From Pseudomonadota bacterium (GTDB taxonomy: Bacteria > Pseudomonadota > Alphaproteobacteria > Rhizobiales > Aestuariivirgaceae): 11,903 nucleotides of DNA. The notes under the pieces were generated by a model. The model had not been told where the DNA came from, ran no database searches, and saw nothing but the letters and a program-made list of their open reading frames with translations. This document shows, in pieces, positions 1 through 5,771 of this stretch. The first letter of the stretch is position 1, and each line of letters begins with the position of its first letter. The stretch spans positions 1 through 11,903 of the forward strand of contig JAEKFU010000214.1 of the NCBI GenBank assembly GCA_016522385.1, given 5' to 3'. Position numbers and translations under genes: made by a program.

Positions 1-109
1 GGGCCACCGAAGGCCGTGTTTCTGCGCCCGCTGGACGTCGTTATGCTCCGCTTGTGGTCAACCAGACCACGGCGCGAAGCATGCCTAGCCAGCAGACGCA
101 GGAACGCGG
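1..109. other. Left-edge segment without an assignable gene
   Basis: No complete gene is visible here. Two plus-strand frames are open from the window edge: one reaches a TGA at 115-117 and the other a TAG at 140-142. Both stops lie inside the half-copy repeat at 110-144, so the segment could hold the C-terminal codons of a gene that begins outside the window. The translations contain no motif I recognise, and no minus-strand reading is better. Treated as unresolved. Confidence 0.3.
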
Positions 110-144
110 TCAAATGATTCCACATGAGAAGGACACGCTCTAGG
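110..144 (+). repeat. Half copy of a dispersed palindromic repeat
   Basis: These 35 bases match positions 1521-1555 at 32 of 35 sites, with differences at 117, 123 and 131. They correspond to the central loop plus the right arm of the palindrome at 1506-1553. The left arm is missing or decayed: the sequence before 110 does not restore the hairpin. The copy ends in CTCTAGG, as the full copy does. It lies directly upstream of the TetR gene, and the earlier in-frame ATG of that gene (124) falls inside it, which argues against that ATG as the true start. Confidence 0.75.
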
Positions 145-169
145 GGAGTCTGGACCGCACGTCAGATTA

Positions 170-188
170 ATGTAAAACCCCTTTACAT
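170..188. promoter_or_regulatory. Inverted-repeat operator at the TetR gene start
   Basis: A perfect inverted repeat ATGTAAA-ACCCC-TTTACAT has 7-bp arms at 170-176 and 182-188. The same arms with the same 5-bp spacing recur at 873-891 before the next gene. TetR dimers typically bind such two-fold sites close to their own gene, so this is probably the autoregulatory operator of the adjacent regulator. The right arm contains the first two bases of the proposed ATG (187-189), so a bound dimer would cover the translation start and probably the transcription start. No convincing -35/-10 pair is visible upstream. Confidence 0.8.
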
Positions 189-819
189 GAGATGGCACAA
201 GGGCCGGCGGCGCGGGTATCATCACGGCAATCTGCGCCAAGCGCTGATTGAGGCCGCGCTCGATCTGATTGCAGACAAGGGCCCGGCTGGCTTCACCTTT
301 GCCGAAGCCGCGCGCTCTGCTGGCGTCAGCCCGGCAGCCCCCTATCGCCACTACCGCGATCGTGACGAGCTGCTCGTCGAGATCGCCGTGCAGGGCTTCG
401 GCGTCTTCCGCGATGCGCTCGCCAAGGCCTGGTATGATGGCCGCCCGGCGCCACATGACGCACTGATCCGCATGGGCAAGGCTTACCTGCGGTTCGCCAA
501 GGACAACCCTGCGTTCTATGCCGCCATGTTTGAAGCCGGTTTGCCGACGGGCGACTATCCGGAGATGAAAAAGGCCGCCGATAGTGCATTTGATGTGCTG
601 CGCGAGGCCGCCGAGACGGTCGCGGGCACCGCCCAAGACGAAAAAGACCGGCCGCCGTCCTTGATGCTGGCGCTGCATATCTGGGCATTGGCGCATGGCG
701 TTGCATCACTGTTCAGCCGCGGTGACGGAACAGCCAGAGCCTTGCCGATGGAGCCCGACGATCTGCTTGAGGCTGCCATCCTTGTCTACCTGCGCGGCTT
801 GAACTTGCCCACGCTCTAG
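187..819 (+). CDS. TetR/AcrR-family transcriptional regulator, WHG-domain type
   Basis: A probable ligand-responsive DNA-binding repressor of 210 residues, a normal TetR length. The N-terminal segment YHHGNLRQALIEAAL (about residues 11-25) followed by a helix-turn-helix at about 36-57, with ...GVSPAAPYRHY, is typical of the TetR subgroup carrying the C-terminal WHG domain. The IWALAHG motif near residues 165-171 fits that domain. The frame is open back to an ATG at 124, but that ATG lies in a repeat copy and would add 21 atypical residues. ATG 187 puts YHHGNLR at the usual distance from the N-terminus. There is no Shine-Dalgarno sequence before 187, so initiation may be leaderless or from a very short leader. 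Matching palindromes at this gene and the next (873-891) suggest autorepression and control of the DUF2852 gene. The inducer is not apparent. Confidence 0.9.
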   Translation: MRWHKGRRRGYHHGNLRQALIEAALDLIADKGPAGFTFAEAARSAGVSPAAPYRHYRDRDELLVEIAVQGFGVFRDALAKAWYDGRPAPHDALIRMGKAYLRFAKDNPAFYAAMFEAGLPTGDYPEMKKAADSAFDVLREAAETVAGTAQDEKDRPPSLMLALHIWALAHGVASLFSRGDGTARALPMEPDDLLEAAILVYLRGLNLPTL

Positions 820-838
820 CGTTCTCCGGGCTCCGTCC

Positions 839-868
839 TTGACAAACTCCAGTGTGTTACCCATATAT
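839..868 (+). promoter_or_regulatory. Candidate sigma70 promoter of the DUF2852 gene
   Basis: A perfect TTGACA lies at 839-844. About 17-19 bases later comes the AT-rich CATATATG (862-869), which can supply a weak -10 element. The predicted transcription start then falls near 875, inside the inverted repeat at 873-891, the usual geometry for repression by a TetR dimer. The -10 match is imperfect and its register uncertain. Confidence 0.5.
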
Positions 869-872
869 GTGA

Positions 873-891
873 ATGTAAATAACATTTACAT
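873..891. promoter_or_regulatory. Second copy of the TetR operator, at the DUF2852 gene
   Basis: ATGTAAA-TAACA-TTTACAT has arms at 873-879 and 885-891. Arms and spacing are identical to the site at 170-188, while the spacer sequence differs, as expected for a protein-binding site rather than a recent DNA duplication. As in the first site, the gene's ATG (890-892) starts in the right arm. It is most likely bound by the TetR protein encoded just upstream. Confidence 0.82.
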
Positions 892-1342
892 GAAAGCAAA
901 ACAGATGCGACTCGCTGAAAGGATTGACGAATACGGCAAGCCGGCTTGGATCGCGCTGATGGTCCTGAGCTTCATTGTCTTCTGGCCGGTGGGCCTTTTT
1001 GTACTGTTTTACATGATCTGGAGTGGACGAATGGGATGCTGGAGAAAATCGGCCGTCGCTGATGGCGGCACGGGCTTTGCCATGCCGGACTGCACAGGCC
1101 GGGCGGGGCGATGGCACGCACCGTATAGGTTTACCCGCAAGAGCGGAAACCGTGCCTTTGACGCCTATCGCGAGGAGACGCTCAAACGCCTTGAGCAGGA
1201 ATACGAGGAATTCCAGGCGTTTCTCGAAAAACTGCGCCATGCCCGCGACAAGGCCGAGTTCGACCAGTTCATGGCCGAACGCGCACAAAAGCCTGCCGAT
1301 GACGAACCTGATGAGTCTGAGGATAAACCAACCGACAAGTAG
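890..1342 (+). CDS. DUF2852-family small membrane protein
   Basis: A 150-residue protein of unknown function. One hydrophobic segment at about residues 20-44 (core PAWIALMVLSFIVFWPVGLF) predicts a single membrane helix. The C-terminal half is a charged helical region with FDAYREETLKRLEQE and LRHARDKAEFDQFM, the layout I associate with DUF2852 proteins of alphaproteobacteria. The tail after about residue 131 is acidic and probably disordered. The frame extends up to 839, but ATG 890 matches the operator position seen at the TetR gene; ATG 905 is a reasonable alternative, with only a weak purine-rich stretch before it. The gene lies 70 bp downstream of the TetR gene with its own promoter and operator, so it is likely the regulator's main target. 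A terminator follows directly. The hydrophobic segment suggests an inner-membrane location. Confidence 0.82.
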   Translation: MKAKQMRLAERIDEYGKPAWIALMVLSFIVFWPVGLFVLFYMIWSGRMGCWRKSAVADGGTGFAMPDCTGRAGRWHAPYRFTRKSGNRAFDAYREETLKRLEQEYEEFQAFLEKLRHARDKAEFDQFMAERAQKPADDEPDESEDKPTDK

Positions 1343-1354
1343 TTGACTGCAAAC

Positions 1355-1387
1355 AAAAAAGCGCCGGAGCATCGCCCCGGCGTTTTT
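1355..1387 (+). terminator. Rho-independent terminator, possibly bidirectional
   Basis: An A-run (1355-1360) precedes a stem CGCCGG (1362-1367) / CCGGCG (1377-1382) with a 9-nt loop, followed by TTTTT (1383-1387). It begins about 13 bases after the DUF2852 stop codon and should end that transcript. The flanking A-run gives a T-run on the other strand, so it could also stop readthrough from glnS. Confidence 0.85.
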
Positions 1388-1505
1388 GCATGAAGGTTCT
1401 GCCAATTCCATCAATGACATTCAGACGAACCAATCCGATGGGCCATTCTGCAGTTCATGCCCACGACCGGTCGAGATAGCGGTTCGCGCTGTAATCCGTT
1501 ACCAA

Positions 1506-1553
1506 TAGAGCGTGTCTTTCTCAAATGGTTCCATATGAGAAAGACACGCTCTA
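1506..1553. repeat. 48-nt near-perfect palindromic repeat element
   Basis: TAGAGCGTGTCTTTCTCA (1506-1523) is exactly complementary to TGAGAAAGACACGCTCTA (1536-1553). Pairing continues inward for four more base pairs after one A-A mismatch, leaving a 2-nt centre: 22 of 23 pairs flanking the central TT. RNA or single-stranded DNA of this region would form a very stable hairpin. A diverged half copy at 110-144 shows it is not unique. There is no T-run, no coding capacity and no obvious target-site duplication. It resembles REP or MITE-like intergenic palindromes; I cannot assign it to a named family. Confidence 0.85.
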
Positions 1554-1648
1554 GGCGCTTATGGCCGTTGGGTGCGGCAAGGGCAGGTGAACGAACTTCT
1601 CCAGTATTAACGCTGGGAGCACACAGGATGTGGTTCCTTTTTTGTTGG

Positions 1649-3349
1649 TTACCTTTGTGAGTTCTTGATCTTCTTCCAGGTGTCTCTCAGGGGTACGATT
1701 TCATTGAAAACCGGCAGATCAGTCGTCGTGTCGGGGTCGACACAGAAATAGCCCAGCCGTTCAAACTGCACTTGCGTGCCCACTGGGTCAGTTGCCAGAG
1801 CCGGTTCGATCTTTGCCTCTTCGATTACCGTTTTCGAGTTTGGGTTTAGGGCAGCGAGGAGATCATCTTCCGAGCCAGGATTTTCGCTCGCGAAGAGGTG
1901 CTCGAAGCGTCGCACTTGTGCATTGACGGCACGTTTTGCGTCGACCCAGTGCAACGTGCCGCGCACCTTCCGTCCATCAGGAGACTGCCCGCCCCGCGAC
2001 GCCGGATCGTAGGTGCATCTAAGTTCCACTACTTCCCCGTTTGCATCTTTGACAACGTCGGTGCACGTAACGAAGTACGCATAGCGCAGCCGTACTTCAC
2101 GGCCAGGACTGAGCCGAAAGAACTTCTTCGGCGGATTCTCCATATAGTCATCGCGTTCAATGTAGATTTCTCGAGAGAATTCGATCTGGCGCGTGCCCGC
2201 ACTCTCGTCTTCCGGATTATTGATGGCCTCGAGCAACTCGCTCCCATCTTCCGGATAGTTGTCGATCACAACTTTTAGCGGGTTGAGGACAGCCATGCGG
2301 CGCAGGGCGCTCTGATTCAAAACTTCACGGGTGCAAAACTCTAGGAAACCGTAATCAACGGCGCTGTCTGCGCGGGCGACGCCGATGTCTCGCGCAAAAT
2401 CGCGCAACGCCGCTGCCGGTATGCCGCGCCGCCGGAGTCCTCGCAGCGTCGGCATGCGTGGGTCATCCCAACCGCTAACCACACCTTCCTGAACCAGTTG
2501 CATCAGTTTTCGCTTCGAAAGGACCGTGTAGGTCAAATTGAGCCGTGCGAATTCGTACTGTTTTGGCAGGCACGGCGTCGGCAGATGTTCGATCAGCCAT
2601 TCATATAGAGGCCGATGATCGGCGAACTCCAGTGTGCACAAGGAATGCGTGACGCCTTCGATCGCATCTGACTGACCGTGGGCGAAGTCATAGGTTGGAT
2701 AGATGCACCAAGCATCGCCAGTTCTTGGATGAGGTGCATGCAGCACCCTGTAAAGAACTGGGTCACGCATGTTGATGTTGCCCGATCCCATGTCGATCTT
2801 GGCCCGCAGGGTCCTGGCTCCATTCGGAAATTCAGCCGCACGCATTCGCCGGAACAAATCCAGGTTCTCATCGACCGAGCGGTCGCGATAAGGGCTGTTG
2901 CGGCCTGGCTCCGTCAGTGTACCGCGGTACTCACGGATCTGGTCGGAATCGAGATCGTCCACATAGGCATCGCCGGACTCAATAAGATTTTCCGCCCAGG
3001 TGTATAGCTGTTCAAAATAGTCAGAGGCATAAAGCGCCTTTCCGCCCCATTCAAAGCCGAGCCAGTTCAGATCTTCCTGGATGGCATCGATGTATTCGTG
3101 TTCTTCCTTGACTGGGTTAGTGTCGTCAAACCGCAGATTGCAGTGGCCTCCAAACTCAGCCGCCATGCCAAAATTCAGGGAAATTGACTTGGCGTGCCCG
3201 ATATGGAGATAACCGTTGGGCTCGGGCGGAAATCGTGTCACGACCTCGCCCACCCGCCCGGACGCCAGGTCGTCCTTGATAATTTCGCGGATGAAATGGT
3301 CGGGGCCATCGCGCTTGATGTCGTCGGAGGAAAGGTTCGGGTTGATCAT
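1649..3349 (-). CDS. glnS: Glutaminyl-tRNA synthetase
   Basis: A cytoplasmic class I aminoacyl-tRNA synthetase that charges tRNA-Gln with glutamine using ATP. The 566-residue length is close to the usual bacterial value of about 550. The N-terminal catalytic core has PPEPNGYLHIGHAKS at residues 41-55, including the HIGH signature at 49-52. The KMSKS-equivalent loop is VLSKRKL at 276-282, as in GlnRS enzymes (MSK/LSK-type loop). The C-terminal part, from about 340, fits the two beta-barrel anticodon-binding domains. There is no extra YqeY domain. The ATG at 3347-3349 is preceded by AGAAAGA, a weak ribosome binding site. The gene is divergent from the oxygenase gene and stands alone. Many alphaproteobacteria make Gln-tRNA by amidation of Glu-tRNA, so a direct GlnRS is a variable trait there and may have been acquired by transfer; no truncation is visible. 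Confidence 0.97.
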   Translation of the reverse strand: MINPNLSSDDIKRDGPDHFIREIIKDDLASGRVGEVVTRFPPEPNGYLHIGHAKSISLNFGMAAEFGGHCNLRFDDTNPVKEEHEYIDAIQEDLNWLGFEWGGKALYASDYFEQLYTWAENLIESGDAYVDDLDSDQIREYRGTLTEPGRNSPYRDRSVDENLDLFRRMRAAEFPNGARTLRAKIDMGSGNINMRDPVLYRVLHAPHPRTGDAWCIYPTYDFAHGQSDAIEGVTHSLCTLEFADHRPLYEWLIEHLPTPCLPKQYEFARLNLTYTVLSKRKLMQLVQEGVVSGWDDPRMPTLRGLRRRGIPAAALRDFARDIGVARADSAVDYGFLEFCTREVLNQSALRRMAVLNPLKVVIDNYPEDGSELLEAINNPEDESAGTRQIEFSREIYIERDDYMENPPKKFFRLSPGREVRLRYAYFVTCTDVVKDANGEVVELRCTYDPASRGGQSPDGRKVRGTLHWVDAKRAVNAQVRRFEHLFASENPGSEDDLLAALNPNSKTVIEEAKIEPALATDPVGTQVQFERLGYFCVDPDTTTDLPVFNEIVPLRDTWKKIKNSQR

Positions 3350-3659
3350 TCTTTCTGAGCTATCTTTCTATTCGGGGATCAAAGACGTGGCGCGTTTACG
3401 AACGACGTCTTGCATATGACACACGCTCCCCTGGTCGCCAACAAGAAACACAAGACGCCGTTCTGGGTGCCACTCAGCTGGAGCGGCGATCAACCGTCAT
3501 GTGGAGTTTCTTGATGGTGTCATGTTGTTTCCACTGTCCGTTGTGCCCCCGATGGCCGAGGTTAGAGTGACGACATTCTCCCGCGGACTTTCACTGTCCC
3601 TTTCGGACCGCCCGGATTGGGAGTATTGTTGGTATTTCGTAACCCGCAGGAAAGCTACC
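3350..3659. other. Divergent intergenic region between glnS and the oxygenase gene
   Basis: This 310-bp stretch must hold the promoters for glnS (leftward) and the oxygenase gene (rightward). The oxygenase frame is open through part of it from 3501, but the codons there do not look like the family N-terminus and a good ribosome binding site lies at its right end. A modest inverted repeat, AAGACGT (3382-3388) / ACGTCTT (3405-3411), could be an operator or leader hairpin about 30 bases before the glnS start. I see no strong -35/-10 pair. Confidence 0.45.
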
Positions 3660-4463
3660 ATGCGTTTCACCGATCAACAGCTCCGACAGTTCGAAGACGA
3701 GGGCTATCTATTCTTGCCTGGCTGCTTCAGCCCGCAGGAGGCCGCCATGTTGCGCGCCGAAGCTGACACCGTTTACGCGATGGAACGCGACGAAGTGGTC
3801 CGTGAGAAGTCAGGCGTTGTACGCACTGCCTTCGCTGCCCACACCTACAACGAAGCGTTCCGCCGCCTGGGTGCACACCCCAGGCTGGTCGAACCGGTCA
3901 TGCAGTTGCTCGACGGTCCGGTCTACATGCACCAGTTCAAGGTCAACGCCAAGGCCGCATTCGACGGCGATATCTGGCAATGGCACCAGGATTACGGCAC
4001 ATGGGCGCGCGACGACCTGATGCCGGAACCCAGAGCCATGAACATCGCTGTGTTTATCGACGACGTAACCGCGGCCAACGGTCCGCTTTTGTTTATTCCC
4101 GGTAGCCACAAGCATGGTGTCATCGATGCCGGCCACGACGTGGAAACGACCAGCTATCCTTTGTGGACACTGGACCGCGAGACAGTCACGAAGCTGGCCA
4201 AACGCGGTGGTTGTGTCGCACCGACCGGACCTGCCGGCAGCGTGCTGTTGTTCTCATCGCTCCTAGTGCATGCAAGTCCGCCCAATATCTCGCCGCTCAG
4301 CCGGACGATTGTCTATCTGTCGCTCTGTCACGTCGACAATCATATCCGGCAATTCAAGCGGCCCGAGTGGATCGCCCATCGCGATTTCGCGCCGATCGAA
4401 CCGCTGGCCGATGATTGTTTGATGGAGCTTGTGTTGGCCCGCAACGCAGCGGCAGCGGAATAG
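3660..4463 (+). CDS. Phytanoyl-CoA dioxygenase family Fe(II)/2-oxoglutarate oxygenase
   Basis: A probable cytoplasmic non-haem iron oxygenase that hydroxylates a small molecule using O2 and 2-oxoglutarate. From ATG 3660 it has 267 residues. That start is preceded by AGGAAAG at good spacing and begins MRFTDQQLRQFEDEGYLFLP, the usual PhyH-family opening; the longer frame from 3501 is rejected. The iron ligands are visible as H109 and D111 in WQWHQDYGTW and H204 in LLVHASPPN, and R215 in LSRTIVYLS is the likely 2-oxoglutarate anchor. The WHQDYGTW...MPEPRA and NGPLLFIPGSHKHG blocks recall ectoine hydroxylase (EctD), but the protein is shorter than EctD (about 300) and no ectoine synthesis genes are nearby, so the substrate is open. 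It is followed after 108 bp by a zinc alcohol dehydrogenase on the same strand, probably in one transcript, suggesting consecutive oxidation steps. Confidence 0.9.
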   Translation: MRFTDQQLRQFEDEGYLFLPGCFSPQEAAMLRAEADTVYAMERDEVVREKSGVVRTAFAAHTYNEAFRRLGAHPRLVEPVMQLLDGPVYMHQFKVNAKAAFDGDIWQWHQDYGTWARDDLMPEPRAMNIAVFIDDVTAANGPLLFIPGSHKHGVIDAGHDVETTSYPLWTLDRETVTKLAKRGGCVAPTGPAGSVLLFSSLLVHASPPNISPLSRTIVYLSLCHVDNHIRQFKRPEWIAHRDFAPIEPLADDCLMELVLARNAAAAE

Positions 4464-4571
4464 CCGCGCGGTACCGCAATCCGAGCGACGAAGCTGGGTC
4501 CCAGAGTCCAACAGCATCCGCGCTTGTCCGACATAGCGGTCAAATCGAAGTTATTCCCAGCGGAGGGACAT

Positions 4572-5726
4572 GTGGTGCAACAGATGATCCGGGTTACCAC
4601 ATTCGACGGGCCGGCGGCCGATCCGATCATCCGAGAAGTGCCGCGGCCGGACATCCCAAAGAACGCAGCGCTCATCCAGATCGGCGCCTGCGGCGTCTGC
4701 GGCACCGACCTGCACATCTTGAAGGGCCACTGGCCGAAACCCTTGCCGTGGCCGTTTACCCTCGGGCACGAGTTGGCGGGCGTAATTGTCGAGAAGGGCG
4801 CGGAGCTCGTCGAGGATTTCATGGGCAAGCCGCTCAACATCGGCTCCAAGGTCATGCTGCCGCCGCTCATGCCCTGCGGCAGCTGCTACTACTGCGTGCA
4901 CTATCCCGAGAACGCCAACAAGTGCCTGACGCCGGTCTACTACGGCCGCTATCTGGGCTTCGACAAGCCGCCGCATCTGTGGGGTGGCTGGGCCGAACAC
5001 GTCTATGTCGATCTCGACATGCTGCCGGGCACCAAGATCTACAGACTGCCCGACGACATGCCACTGTTGCTCGGCTCGCTGTCTGAGCCGCTGACAAGCT
5101 GCATCCGGGCAGTCAATCGCGCCGTCGCTGCAGGCCGCTTCCGCTGGGGCGACACGGCGGTGGTGCAGGGCACAGGGCCCATCGGCATCCTGGCGATCGC
5201 GGCTCTGCAGGAGATGGGTGCGGGCCGCGTCATCGCCGTCGGCGCGCCGGAAGAACCGCGGCTGAGGCTGGCGCGCGCTTTCGGGGCAGAGGAAACCGTC
5301 GACATCGAGGAACACGTGACGTCCGAGGCGCGCATCCACCGCGTGCGAGACATCGTCAGTGGCTTCGGCGCCGATCTGGTGCTCGACTGCACCGGATACC
5401 CAAGCGCCGGGCCCGAAGGCATCGAGTATCTGCGCGACGGCGGCACCTTCGTGGAGATGGGTCAGTTCACCGACGCCGGTGCCATCGAGACCAACTGGCA
5501 CCGCATCTGTGCCAAGGACCTGAACGTGCTCGGCAGCTGGGCCTTCACCGCGAACGACCTGCCGCTCGGCGTCGATATGCTGGACCGCGCCCGTAACAAG
5601 TATCCCTGGCGTGAGATGCAGACACTGTTCCCGTTTACCGTCGGGGGCGTCAAGGACGCAGTGGCGCAGGCGATGTCCATGAAAACCGTGAAGTCGACGA
5701 TCGTACCCTACGAAGAGCTACTGTGA
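4572..5726 (+). CDS. Zinc-dependent MDR-family alcohol dehydrogenase
   Basis: A predicted cytoplasmic NAD(P)-dependent medium-chain dehydrogenase of 384 residues oxidising an alcohol, or the reverse. Catalytic zinc ligands appear as C43 in CGVCGTD, H66-E67 in LGHELAG and probably E172 in SEPL. The structural zinc lobe is CGSCYYC...NANKC (C102, C105, C108, C118), with a slightly longer last gap than usual. The nucleotide fold carries VQGTGPIG (about 198-205). The usual acidic residue after the second strand is replaced by GAPEEP, so NAD versus NADP preference is unclear. The frame extends to a TTG at 4524 with no ribosome binding site. A strong GGAGG at 4562-4566 favours GTG 4572 or GTG 4575, and I chose 4572. 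The gene is probably co-transcribed with the oxygenase upstream and may oxidise its hydroxylated product. The exact substrate is not recognised. Confidence 0.9.
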   Translation: MVQQMIRVTTFDGPAADPIIREVPRPDIPKNAALIQIGACGVCGTDLHILKGHWPKPLPWPFTLGHELAGVIVEKGAELVEDFMGKPLNIGSKVMLPPLMPCGSCYYCVHYPENANKCLTPVYYGRYLGFDKPPHLWGGWAEHVYVDLDMLPGTKIYRLPDDMPLLLGSLSEPLTSCIRAVNRAVAAGRFRWGDTAVVQGTGPIGILAIAALQEMGAGRVIAVGAPEEPRLRLARAFGAEETVDIEEHVTSEARIHRVRDIVSGFGADLVLDCTGYPSAGPEGIEYLRDGGTFVEMGQFTDAGAIETNWHRICAKDLNVLGSWAFTANDLPLGVDMLDRARNKYPWREMQTLFPFTVGGVKDAVAQAMSMKTVKSTIVPYEELL

Positions 5727-5771
5727 CGGCGATCGCGCGGGCATGCCTTGCCTGAACGTCAACCGTGCATG

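Larger units (their letters stand above)
1343..1648. other. Convergent intergenic region with terminator and palindromic repeat
   Basis: This 306-bp stretch separates the DUF2852 gene from the 3' end of glnS. It holds the hairpin terminator at 1355-1387 and the long palindrome at 1506-1553. A 67-codon reading frame crosses the palindrome (from 1457), but it has no ribosome binding site and no protein-like features, so it is not called. No clear terminator is visible just after glnS on the minus strand; the palindrome may serve as an mRNA end there. Confidence 0.6.

Noticed and set aside
124..186. Longer N-terminus for the TetR regulator from ATG 124
   Set aside because: The ATG lies in a repeat copy, has no ribosome binding site, and adds residues that TetR proteins of this type normally lack.
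1008..1014. TTTACAT half-site inside the DUF2852 gene
   Set aside because: Only one arm is present, with no matching ATGTAAA at the 5-bp spacing, and it encodes part of the membrane helix; most likely chance.
1457..1660. Small 67-codon frame crossing the palindrome
   Set aside because: It has no ribosome binding site, arises from the repeat sequence and overlaps the glnS 3' end.
3413..3432. Possible third copy of the palindromic repeat (CATATGACACACGCTCCCC)
   Set aside because: It matches the right arm only if a gap of several bases is allowed, and no other arm is nearby; too weak to call.
3501..3659. Longer N-terminus for the dioxygenase from 3501
   Set aside because: The added residues do not resemble the family and ATG 3660 has a good AGGAAAG ribosome binding site.
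4524..4571. TTG start at 4524 for the alcohol dehydrogenase
   Set aside because: There is no ribosome binding site upstream, while GGAGG at 4562-4566 points to GTG 4572 or 4575.
4551..5501. Long minus-strand open frame (316 codons) inside the dehydrogenase gene
   Set aside because: It is a shadow of a GC-rich coding region; its translation has no domain and the plus-strand gene has all catalytic motifs.
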